From Pinus tabuliformis (lineage: Eukaryota; Streptophyta; Pinopsida; Pinales; Pinaceae), in NCBI GenBank assembly GCA_031772625.1, contig CM062804.1, positions 272,025,174 through 272,089,173 of the forward strand: a stretch of DNA of 64,000 nucleotides. Direction: 5' to 3'. The translations under genes were made by a program, and so were the position numbers. Shown piece by piece: positions 44,441 to 55,808 of the stretch. The notes beneath the pieces are model-generated. The model searched no databases. It was not told where the DNA came from and saw nothing but the letters and a program-made list of their open reading frames with translations. Numbering within the stretch: the stretch's first letter is position 1; every line of letters starts with the position of its first letter.

Positions 44441-46602
44441 TTAAGCCTTTAGGGATGTTATCCCTTGCATATCATTTGATTATAGTATAGGTTATTATTT
44501 TAGGTCTTGTTGAGTTTCTATTCTGTTTGAATCTAGTATTAGTCTTTCTTTTGATTTCTAGGGTTTATAGATCTAATAAGCTTCGTTAGAAAATGCTTGA
44601 GTTATTGAAGAAATCCCTCACAATGACTAGATTGATGCAAGATCAAAAGGGAACTTCCACCTTTTCACGAAAGATAACTATTCTTTATTTTAATTTCTTT
44701 GTTGATTTCCTCTATATATATCTAGCTTTATTTTTTGTTGCATGATTATAATTCTTTCTCTTGTATTTTCCTTGGAAGAATGATTTGTAGGAATATTCTA
44801 AAAGAAATAATTGTGGCTAGATTCAGTGGGAGCCTTCAAAGGGAGATTTTTGAGAAGCCTTGTTGCAGAAGGCGCCTTTGAACGTTTGCAGTAGAAGCAA
44901 CTCAAGGTATGTTTAATATTTCAATATTTGTAGTACATATTCATCATAAAAGAAGATGCAATCATTTGGTATTTAAAATTTTATTTATATTAATAAATCT
45001 GTCATGTATTGGGTTTTTCTATAGAATCATAAAGTTTCATATATTCAATTAGGGTGTTTAATCTCTAGATTAAATCAACCCTTGTAATATATTTTGCTAT
45101 TTTTTCACTTAGATAAAAACCTAGCCTTTTGTATTTTAGGGCTTGTTGATAGTATTTAGGGTATATGATAAAACCCTAGGTTTTTAGGGTTTGATAATTG
45201 TATGTAGGGTTTATGACAAAACCATAACAAAGGTTGATGTAAAAGTCTAGGGCATGAAAGTGTAACCCTAGGTGTAAATGCTTTCGTTATGGTTGAAACC
45301 CTAAAATGGTTTAGTTGTTGGATATCTAAGATTTATTTTCAAAGTTTTGATAACCCTAGATGCTCTCCTTGTAATAAAATGATAACCCTAGATTGATAAA
45401 GTTAAATTCATGCTCTTGTACATATATTTTTGTGGTTGGTTTTACTTGTTGATGAGATTTACAGGTACATAGTTTTCAAAAGATTGTAAATATGTATGCC
45501 TGCCTCATATTTGATGACCTTATAATGATGTTGATCATGATGGAAAGAGGGAGCTACAAGAACCCTGATGACATTGAAGTTTACATTGTTGATTGAAAGA
45601 TGATCTTTTTGACATATGAATATAAAGAATGATGCTCCTGAAGGTTAAATTTCTCTGATGATATGATGATGCAAAAGAAAAATCTTATGTAGCTATCTCC
45701 CTACATTGAAAGGTAGCTTGGACGTATTTAAAGGAGGACATGATGTATGGTAAAATACCATGAAGAAGGAATGAGATTGGAGAATAGATAAAAGCACTAC
45801 TTTTTAGTTGTAATGTATCAAGAATAAGGCTTGGATGTTTTGGGTAGTGCTGAGGTGCTGCTAGGAGAGGAAGATTATGTGAAGATTTGTTTGGATATTG
45901 TGATGACCTAAGCAACATCAAAATGGTTGAGGACCCCAAATTTTATTCTAGAATATTGATGATATGTAACAATACTGGTTGGGTTTGTGGAGCTACAGTA
46001 TGTTCTAATGGATGGACAAGTAGTTGACATGTTGATCTCTCCTTGAGAAGTTTGAATATTTGACAAGAATGCTTGGATTGATGAATATTTACGATTTGGT
46101 TGAGAGGGAGAGATAAGTACCTTACATAGTGCACCTGTACGATGGTACTTGGGAGGACATATTGGCCTAGTTGGCATTGAGATCTTAGTTATAGTTTGGT
46201 ATTGATGATGTCTAGATCCTGGTGTGGGAGGGTATCTTGGTCTTGATGATATGCATATCCATTTTAATATTGATATATTGAACTTGATGATACCTAGATC
46301 CCTATGAGCGTTAGTCTATTAGCATGGAGGCATAACTGGTATCTATATCTAGTTGGATTAATACCAGGTCTATAGCTTGATGGTACCAATAGTGGAAAGT
46401 TTCCTTCATGACACCTTAGTCCCTGTTAAGTTGGTATCTTGGCAGGTAGCCTTGATGACAACTGGATTGATACCTTGGTAGTTTTTGGACTTGATGGTAT
46501 CTAACATTGTCTATGTTGTTATACTTTTCTTGGAATACTTCAAATTGAGGTCATCCTTGTACTAGTTGAATAATTATGAATACCTCCCTAGTTAAGAGGG
46601 AG
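44441..46602 (+). other. Element D non-coding tail
   Basis: Collinear with C's tail; no frame longer than chance. It contains repeated TTGATGATACCTAGATCC-like motifs (about 46200-46510) and ends with the purine tract GTTAAGAGGGAG before 46603. Confidence 0.65.
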
Positions 46603-47571
46603 TGTTGAAAAATGTAACTAGTACTGGTCTTCATAATTGACATGATGTAATTCTTAAGAAAGGAAAATTATTGTAAATATCATAGAAAAAATATTTTTAT
46701 AAGCATGGGTTTAATGCTCAATTTATTTATTTTATAAGTCAATGTACCCATTGAGTGCTTCTAGGAATGTGTCATAAGTCATAGTCCTTTTCGTCATGTA
46801 ATATACCCTTATCGGGCTTATTGTATCAAAGAAGAAATTTGTTTTTATGTTAAAATTGTAATTTGAGCCTCCTCCACCAAGCCGACCTCATTGAAGAATT
46901 TCGACCACCCTTGAAGACTATATATAGGAAGTGCATTTGATCTATTGAACATCCATCCAAGTGAAGTTCGATTTGATGAAACAACAAGGAAGAGAAGTGA
47001 AGGTCTAGAAGAAATAAGGAGAAAAGGGAAGAAGCTGAAATATGAAGTTTGTATCCATCTCCCTCACAAATGTGAGCGTTAGCTAGGGTTATTGTAGCTG
47101 TGATAAAGGCCGAGTTTAAGAATATTGGATCTGCAATCTTGAGAAGAAGAAAAATAGCAAAATAGAAAATGAAAGAAAGAATAAACCCTAACAAAGAAAG
47201 GAAGACCTAAACTTGTGAACTTCTCTTACACGTGCCAAATTTCCGAGTTGCAGGAGGGATGAAAGTTAGGTCTACAGTAGATGCTGAAATTATATTGCGG
47301 GAGGCTAAGATCTGAATTTGGTTAAGCTTAAAGGATGTTGACTTGTATTGACTTTTGGAGAACTTGACTAGATTTTGACTAACTCCCTTGGGAGTCTGAC
47401 TTGGTGGATTGAAGGAGGAATTGTTATTGTCTAAGTATCTTGGTTGTCTCACAATGATTTGGTTCTTGAAGAAGAGGAGAGAGTTTTGTTGGGTTTTCCC
47501 CTAAGAGTGGGGTTTTTCCTTGACTGAGAGCCTACATCCTATGTCCTTCATTGTTTTTTATCTTTATTTTT
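46603..47571 (+). repeat. 3' LTR of element D, left piece
   Basis: Starts TGTTGAAAAATG after the purine tract, homologous to 36479 onward. Element E interrupts it at 47571; the rest is 60471-60601. Confidence 0.85.
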
Positions 47572-48442
47572 TGTAGATTTTTAATGTAGATTCAAACTGC
47601 TTATGTGATATGCCAAAAAAAAGGACATGAATCTACTATACTCATCAGTGGAAACAAAAATTGATCGATGAAAACACTAAGCAAAAAAGGAAGAATTTCA
47701 ATCGCACATAACACTATATTTTTCTAGGGAAAGAAAATGCTCAAAACCCTGACTATCTACATCACATTAACCATAATATATGAGAAGAAAATACAATGCT
47801 TGTTCAACCCAAACAATCTCTGCATAGGTACAATCTATCTCACTGCTTCACAAAACAACTCAAGCCAACATTTAGCCAATTTTGTTGCCTTCCAAGCCCC
47901 TACTTCCTTGTGCAATCCCTAAGGGAATTAATCCATATTTAATTGGGAAAATACCTCACCACAACTGTGCAATCCATCATAGGCCTTCTACTAATTTCAT
48001 GCACCATCTGTACAACTAGGAAGATGATACAACTGGTAGTACACTGTCCCTGAACTCTAATCTCAACAGGATCTTCCCCTGAACTGACATGCATGAGTTA
48101 TTTTTGAGTGATTATCAATTATATGATTGATCGCTGCATGTGAATTAAATCCAATTTAATTAACTTGACCACTCACTAGATCCTCCAACAGTTAGAACTA
48201 GTTTAACTGAATTTAACTTAGTTAAACTGGATTAAATAATTACAACTCAATAAGAACTCAACTTGTCCCCCTAAAATTTAGGGATCACTCTACATGAATC
48301 TAGATAGACTTCCAACTTGAATTTACTAAACGAATTAAGTCAACTTAACTTACTTAACTGCTACAAGATGCCATGAGAATAGAATTACAATTTTAATTCA
48401 AGGAAAAATTAAATTAGGATTTTATTGTTGCTATTTTTAACA
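47572..48442 (-). repeat. 3' LTR of element E
   Basis: On the minus strand it starts TGTTAAAAATAG at 48442 and ends at 47572 with CTACA. It aligns throughout with 59599-60470, with moderate divergence. Confidence 0.87.
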
Positions 48443-48463
48443 CTCCCTCTCAAAAAGAAAGGG
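48443..48463 (-). other. Polypurine tract of element E
   Basis: Minus-strand CTTTCTTTTTGAGAGGGAG directly precedes the TGTTAAAA LTR start; the final GAGAGGGAG is the likely primer. Confidence 0.75.
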
Positions 48464-48726
48464 ATTATTTGCTACCTCAATCCTGCCTTTGTGAAACTCA
48501 AATTTACATCTTGTCAATTCCTTTGTCGAAATATCTGCATCCTGCTCCTGTATAGGAATGCACTCCATTAACATGATTTTCCTCTACAAACAATTTCAAA
48601 GATGGTGATACTAGATGTCAATATGCTTTACCGATCATGAAAAAATGGATTCTTAGAGAGTTTGATACAACTCTGATTATCATAGTAAATAAGTGTTGGA
48701 TCCATTTGCTGACCAAACAAACCAAC
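48464..48726 (-). pseudogene. pol: Element E RNase H C-terminus, separated by G
   Basis: Minus-strand reading gives QQMDPTLIYYDNQSCIKLSK, the copia RNase H D-N-Q-S box, then the terminal region with a stop and frameshifts. Its upstream half ends at 55804 on the other side of element G. Confidence 0.75.
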
Positions 48727-49997
48727 TGATGAACCCAAATAGCTGAGCACAATCCAATTAGGTTACAAGCAATTGGAGATTCATAATACAAATAGAAACC
48801 TTGTTTTTCTTTTTTGATACCAGAACCGAATTCCTTGCTTCTTCAAAGAGAGCGCAGCCAATACAATACTTTTACAACATATAACAATGTTAAAACGCTT
48901 TTTAAAAGCATTTGCAGACATACCTATGTTGCATTTGGCCGCAATTAAAATATGATACCAACCATTTGCAGTTTGATTTAAATTTAATGCGATACAATCG
49001 CAATCGGAAAATTAACACAGGTTACAATATATGTATATATCGATTGACAGATGTTCCGATACGATACAACTGCACTTATCGCGATCGGCGGTCACCACAA
49101 TTAATCTCAACAATTGAATGTCAGCAATAATAGTTCGTAGATGCATTCCGATGCGATGGATCGGTAGTCGCAAATCGCATTGATTTAAAAAAACAGAAAC
49201 TTGTCCACTTTTTCCACGCTCCGACCCAATTAATCGGAAATAAGGAATCACCAGAGTTGATTGTCAATTGTTTATTGCCGATTTCATAAAGCCAATGCGG
49301 ATTTCCTGGATCTGACTCAATTCAAAATGGTGACATTCAATTCCATATCTGTGTTTCGATAAGAATTTACTCCACATTTTCTGTATTAAGGACTTCTCAA
49401 CTCACAAAAGGCGACAACGCTATGTTTGCAAATAACCACAGATTTTATGCGACTTTCAATACAAACACAGATTGAAATCACTTAAATTAATTATGCAGAC
49501 ATCAATACTCAATCTCCACCATTTGTCATTCGATTTTAGACAGAATATAATTGCGCTCATAATACACAGAAAACAGATAAAACAGAACCTCGTTTTGTTT
49601 TATTATTATTCCAGAACTAACAATTCTAATACACACTGTCACACTCTCACCCAACCTGCGCTTTTGCTCCACCCCTTCTCTAAAAGAAATCTCTCCCGCA
49701 CATTACAAATTCCTCTATTTTTTATCCACTAATTCCTCCCACAATAACGAATGAAATCTTCTATTTTTGAAGATCCTAACAATTAAAATCTCCTATCTAT
49801 TGGCGCTTTTGCACACCTATTTTAAATAATCTTATCACTAAGATAGTCACACTTAATACAATTAATAACTAACTACTTGAGGAATCGACCTCCTTAGTAA
49901 ACCAAATTTGACCAAACAGTAAATGAATTCACTCTGTCACGCCACAACATGTGGACAAATTTCCACATTTCTGGCTAGTTCTGATGCTCCTGCATCA
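48727..49997 (-). repeat. 3' LTR of element G
   Basis: 1271 bp. A stretch at about 48985-49215 is dense in CGAT/ATCG motifs, such as TGCGATACAATCGCAATCGG. The pol frame ends inside it, at 49937. Confidence 0.92.
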
Positions 49998-52900
49998 GAC
50001 TCCCGGGGAAGAAAAGATTTGTTCTTTAAACTTTCAGGATTTATTCCGTATCTCTGTAGTTCAGCTGCTGTTAACCAACTAGAATCTTCCAGTGGCTGCT
50101 CCTTCCACTTGACAAGATACTGGAAATATGTCTGCCCTCGAGTTTTCTTAGATATCCTTTGATCTAAAATAGCTTCAACTTCTTTCTTGGATGTTTTTGG
50201 TACCCGTTCCTCCCAATCCACAATTTGAACTTCATCACCTGTAACTTCAGTCTGCATCTCTGTTTCTGCCTCTTTGAATGGATATAAGTATGCAATATTA
50301 AAAATGGGGGATATTCCGATCCATTCCGGCAAATCAATCTCATATGTATTGGCTGAAAATTTCCTTTTGATTTTACAGGGTCCTATCTTCTTGAGTTTCA
50401 GTTTATTATAAGTCTTTGTAGGAAATCTCTCTTTCCTAAAATATGCCATGACCAAATCTCCTACTTGAAACTCCTTTTCTCTCCTTCTCAGATCTGCTCT
50501 CTGCTTGTATCCCTTGTTGCTTTCTTGTAGTTTACCTTTAACCTCTTCCTGTAGCTTCTGCATTTGTTCAACAAAATATTCAGCACTTGCACTTCTGACT
50601 TCTTGTTTTCCCAAGTCTCTAAGCTCATATACTCCTCTCGGGTGCATTCCAAAGACAATGTGAAATGGACTCATTCCAGTGCTTCGGTTTGGTGTATCAT
50701 TGTAAGCGAATTCAGCTTGAGCTAATGCCAAATCCCACTGTTTGGGATTCTGATGTACCAGACTTCTTAATATATTCCCCAAGCTTCTGTTCACAACTTC
50801 AGTTTGTCCATCTATCTGAGGATGGTAGGTTGAACTAAAATTGAGTTTAGTTCCCAGCTTCTTCCAAAGTTTCCTTCAGAAATTCCCTATAAATTTAGTA
50901 TCTCGATCTGATACAATGCTCACAGGTAAACCATGCAATCTTACAATCTCAGAAAAGAATAAATTGGCTATGTGTGTGGCATCATTAGTCTTCTTACAAG
51001 CAATAAAATGGGCCATTTTTGAAAATCTGTCTACAACAACATAAATAGAATCATTTCCTCTCTGAGTTTTGGTAAACCCATAACAAAGTCCATACTCACT
51101 GCATCCCATGGTTGATCTGGTATGGGCAATGGCTGATATAGACCAGTATTTTGACTCCTTCCTTTGGCATACTAACATACCCTACATTTCTCAACAAACT
51201 TTTTAACATCAGTTTGGCTTTTAGGCCAATAATAAAAAGCATTCACCTGAGCGAAGATTTTATCTTGTCCAAAATGACCAGATAAACCTCCACTGTGCTT
51301 TTCCTTAATTATGTTCTTTCTCATGGAACATTTAGGAATACATAATTTTTTGTTTTTAAATAACAGGCCTCCTTGAATAAGGTAGTCCATCCACTAGCTT
51401 CTGTTATGGCTCATGGGATTCTGAACAGTTGTGTAGATATCATTAAAATCCCCATCATCCTTGTACATTTCTATCATTTCATCAAAACCTACAACACCCA
51501 CTTTAAAATCTTGCAAAAGAAAACTTACCCTCCTCAATGCATCTGCCACTTTATTTGACTTACCACTTTTATGCTTTATTACAAAAGTGAAACTTTGCAG
51601 AAATTCCACCCATTTAGCGTGCTTCTGATTTAACTTTGGCTGATTATTAATAAATTGCAAAGCGTGGTTGCCTGAATATAAGATGAACTCCTTTGGTAGC
51701 AAGTAATGACTCCACTTTTTCAATGCTTGCACAATAGCGTAAAATTCTTTATCATAGGAAGAATATTTCCTTTTCACATCATTTAATTTTTCACTGAAAT
51801 ACACTATCGGTCTTTTGTCTTGACTCAGCACCGCACCAACTGCTTCTCCACTTGTATCAGTTTCTACTTGAAAGACTTTCTCGAAATTTGGCAATGCTAG
51901 AATAGGCTTTTCTGTTATCTTCTTTTTTAGTAAATTAAAATTCCTATCAGCTGCTTCGGTCCATCAAAATGGCTGATTGACCTCCCTGATTGTCTCAAGG
52001 ATTGGTGCACAAACTTGACTAAACCCCTTTATAAATTTTCGGTAGAAACTAGCAAGTCCATGGAAACTTCTTACCTCGAATACACTCCTGGGAGTAGGCC
52101 AGTTTCTAATTTCTTGTACCTTCTCTAGATCCATTTTTAAACCTTCTCTGGATATCACAAATCCCAAGTATACCAGCTCTTCTTTCATGAAACTACATTT
52201 CTTCAAATTGATTAGTAGTTTTTCCTTCTGCAGAGTTTTCAGGACTAACTTCAGATGTTCCAAATGCTCCTCTTTACTTTTGCTAAAAACCAGAATATCA
52301 TCAAGGTAAACAACAACAAATTTACCTGTATATTCTTTCAAGACTTCATTCAATAATCTCATGAACATGCTGGACGAATTAGTGAGCCCAAAAGGCATCA
52401 CTAACCACTCATACAGTCCATTATTTGTTTTGAACGCTGTCTTCCATTCATCGCCTTCCCGAATTCTGATATGATGATACCCGCTTTTTAAATCTATCTT
52501 TGTAAAATACCTGGATCCACTTAAACAATCCATTAAATCATCCATTCTGGGCAAAGGAAATCTATACCTGACTTTTATCTTGTTGATAGCTCTGGAATCG
52601 GTGCACATGCGCCATTCTCCTCCCTTTTTCGGACTAAGCACCATTGGCACAACACACAGACTCAGACTTTCTCGAATCAACCCCTTGTCCATTAGCTCCT
52701 GAACTTGTCTTGCAAATTCTGCGTTTTCCCGAGGAGTTAATCTATATGCAGCTTTATTAGGTAGACTTGCTCCTGGTATTAAGTCGATATGGTGACTTAT
52801 ACTTCTAATCGATGGTAATTCATTTGGCAGTTCATCCACAATGATGTCCATGTAATTATTTAACACAGATTGAATTTCTTCAGGCAAATCATTTAAATTT

Positions 52901-53553
52901 GTGGAGGTTAAAATTACCTTTGGCCTCCCCACGATAGCGAAATGCACCTCTTCACTTTTATCAACCTCCTGTAGCAGTTCTTTTCCATTCATCAACATAA
53001 TACTATTTTCAGGCAGCTCTTTATCAGCATCATTCTTCACTGGCAGCAACGTATGTTTAATTCCGTCCTTCTCTATGTTGTATGTATTTCTTCTCCCATC
53101 ATGAATCACCTTCCGGTAAAATTTCCATGGTCTCCCCAATAACACGTGACATACATCCATGGGCATTATGTCACATAAAATCACATCTCTGTATGTGCTA
53201 ATTTGCATTTCCACATTACACTGTTCTATCACGATGACTTGATGACCCTTCTGAAGCCAAGATACTTTGTAAGGTGCAGGATGCGCTTTCCTTGTTAATT
53301 CGAGCTTTTCCACCATCTCTGTAGACACAAGATTGTCAATACTCCCACTATCAATTATAATCTTACAGCACTTACCCTTTGATTTGCATGTCGTCCTGAA
53401 CAAATTCTTCCTTTGCGCTGGTTCCCCAATCTCTTTTTCTGATCTAAGCAAAGTTCTTCTGAGCAGCAATGATTCACCTTCTTTAGGTGGTTCCTCTTTC
53501 ACCACAAGTCGAGGTGGTTCTGGCTCTGCCTCAGCCACGTTTGCACCCCTCTA
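49937..53553 (-). pseudogene. pol: Element G pol: protease, RT, RNase H, integrase, chromodomain
   Basis: The longest block, 53538-51964, has the protease CKIIIDSGSIDNLVS and LLGRPWKF, then RT with KIDLKSGYHHIR, MPFGLTNSSS and VVVYLDDILVFSKS. RNase H follows in the same frame after a TGA (51894-51394: VETDTSGEAVGAVLSQD). The integrase zinc region HSGGLSGHFGQDK...CRVC lies at 51390-51172. After a frameshift near 51170 come the core ([19 protein letters not shown]) and, after a TGA at 50876, STYHPQIDGQTEVVN. The C-terminus holds a chromodomain near 50200-50060 (EAILDQRISKKTRGQTYFQY), whose family role is to tether integration to chromatin. The frame then runs 61 bp into the 3' LTR. Few disabling changes remain. 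Confidence 0.92.
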
Positions 53554-54499
53554 GCTTGCTGATTTGTTATGAGGACAGTCCCGCGACATATGTCCCCATT
53601 CTCCACAGGTATAACACCTAACATCTCTGCCTCGCCCTCTTCCTCTGGGCGCGAATCTCCCTCTACTAGATTCACCCATCTGTGGTGATCTGCTGCTTGA
53701 ACTTCCTGTTTCAACTTGATGCTGTGTTCCTCTAGATCTGCCAGCTCCTCTACCTCTCGCTGAGTTCTTTCCTCTGTTTCTTTGACTCTGTTTTCTTAAT
53801 ATTTTCTCCTCTGCTTTCAGGCTTGCTTGATAGGCATCCTCAACAGTTTTCAAACTTAATAGTCTAATCTCATCTTGTATTTCATACCTTAGCCCATTAA
53901 CATATCTAGCTACTTTCTCCAAATCATCTTCTACATGCCCTGTTCTGATACTTAACAGACATTCCTTTCTGCTTCAGATTTTGCATCTGCTTAAAAAGAT
54001 TCAAATGATAGTCTTTAGGCGAAAACTTGGCTTTCAGTTTGCTTACCATTTTATCCCACTGCTTGATCTTAGATTTCCCTTTTCTTGTTCTTGATGTCTG
54101 TAACTCGTCCCACTAGATAGCTGCATGGCCCTTTAGTCTAGTGACTGCAAACTTCACCCTCTTATTCTCCTCAATCTCTTCATAATCGAAGTACTGATCT
54201 ATGGATCTGATCCAATCCATGAGCTCCTCGGCATTCAGACTCCCTTCATACATAGGAATCTCCATTTTGGGTTTGCTTCCAGCCTTTGCCAGCATCTTGA
54301 TGATTTTGACATTGTCATTCTCTTCTTCTGCTTCCACATCTGCATCAGATTCTTCTGATGAACTCTCATCTCCCTCATCAGGTTCTCTTCTTTGGGCTGT
54401 CTCCATTGTCTCCATTCGTTCACACAATCTCCGCACTTCTTCTATCAAAACTGCATTTGATTCTGGTCTCCCGCGACCAATTCCCCTTCTCGGTGGCAT
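53554..54499 (-). pseudogene. gag: Element G gag
   Basis: The start chosen is the Met at 54499 (MPPRRGIGRGRPESN), 43 bp downstream of the LTR; an earlier in-frame Met at 54553 lies inside the LTR. The capsid domain reads KMEIPMYEGSLNAEELMDWI then FAVTRLKGHAAI. A TAG at 54113-54115 replaces the usual Trp before WDELQ, and a frameshift follows near 53960. The open block 53922-53551 carries YEIQDEIRLLSLKTVEDAYQ, an Arg/Gly-rich stretch and the intact knuckle CYTCGEWGHMSRDC. A TAG at 53551-53553 separates it from pol in the same frame. Confidence 0.9.
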
Positions 54500-54524
54500 T
54501 TTTGCTGTAAACACCTGTCTCTTT

Positions 54525-54537
54525 GGCTCTGATACCA
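54525..54537 (-). other. Primer-binding site of element G (initiator-Met tRNA)
   Basis: Minus-strand TGGTATCAGAGCC, canonical, a few bases after the 5' LTR. Confidence 0.93.
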
Positions 54538-54541
54538 AAAA

Positions 54542-55803
54542 TGATGCACCCAAATAGCTGAGCGCAATCCAATTAGGTTACAAGAAATTGGAGATTCATA
54601 ATACAAATAGAAACCTTGTTTTTCTTTTTTGATACCAGAACTGAATTTCTTGCTTCTTCAAAGAGAGCGCAGCCAATACAATACTTTTACAACATATAAC
54701 AGTGTTAAAACACTTTTTAAAAAAATTTGCAGGCATACCTATGTTGCATTTGGCCACAATTAAAATATGATACCAACCATTTGTAGTTTGATTTAAATCT
54801 AATGCGATACAATTGCAATCGGTAAATTAACACAGGTTAAAATATATGTATATATCGATTGACAGATGTTCTGATACGATACAACTGCACTTATCGCGAT
54901 CGGAGGTCACCACAATTAATCTCAACAATTGAATGCCGACAATAATAGTTCACAGATCCGTTCCAATGCGATGGATCGGCAGTCGGAAATCACATTGATT
55001 TAAAAAAACACAAACCTATCCACTTTTTCCACGCTCTGATTCGATTAATCGGAAATAAGGAATCACCAGAGTTGATTGTCAATTGTTTATCGCTGATTTC
55101 ATAATGCTAATACAGATTTCTTGGATCTGACTCAATTCAAAATGGTGACATTCAATTCCATATCTATGTTTCGATAAGGATTTACTCCACGTTTTCTGTA
55201 TTAAGGACTTCCCAACTCACAAAAGGAGACAGTGCTATGTTTGCAAATAACCACAGATTTTATGCGACTTTCAATACAAACACATATTGAAATCACTTAA
55301 ATTAATTACGCAGACATCAATACTCAATCTCCATCATTTGTCATTCGATTTTGGATAGAATATAATTGCGCTCATAATACACAGAAAACAAAACCTCGTT
55401 TTGTTTTATTATTATTCCAGAACTAACAATTCTAATACACACTGTCACACTCTCACCCAACCTGCGCTTTTGTTCCACCCCTTCTCTAAAAGAAATCTCT
55501 CCCGCACATTACAAATTCCTCTATTTTTTATCCACTAATTCCTCCCACAATAACTAATGAAATCTTCTATTTTTGAAGATCCTAACAATTAAAATCTCCT
55601 ATCTATTGGCTCTTGCACACACCTGTTTTAAATAATCTTATCACTAAGATAGTCACACTTAATACAATTAATAACTAACTACTTGAGGAATCAACCTCCT
55701 TAGTAAACCAAATTTGACCAAACAGTAAATGAATTCACTCTGTCAAGCCACAACATGCGGACAAATTTCCACATTGCTAGCTAGTTCCAATGCTCCTGCA
55801 TCA
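54542..55803 (-). repeat. 5' LTR of element G
   Basis: 1262 bp partner of 48727-49997, differing by scattered substitutions and small indels. Confidence 0.92.
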
Positions 55804-55808
55804 CCAAC

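Larger units (their letters stand above)
48727..55803 (-). mobile_element. Element G: Ty3/gypsy chromovirus, nearly complete, minus strand
   Basis: LTRs are 48727-49997 (3') and 54542-55803 (5'), about 95% alike by eye. Both begin TGATGCAGGAGC on the minus strand. Perfect 5-bp target duplication CCAAC (48722-48726 and 55804-55808) lies inside E's RNase H. All chromovirus domains, including the chromodomain, are recognisable with only a few breaks. Confidence 0.93.

Noticed and set aside
53333..53554. Plus-strand frames opposite G gag-pol (also 54201-54557 and 50841-51044)
   Set aside because: They are complements of well-supported gag and pol domains and show no domain of their own.
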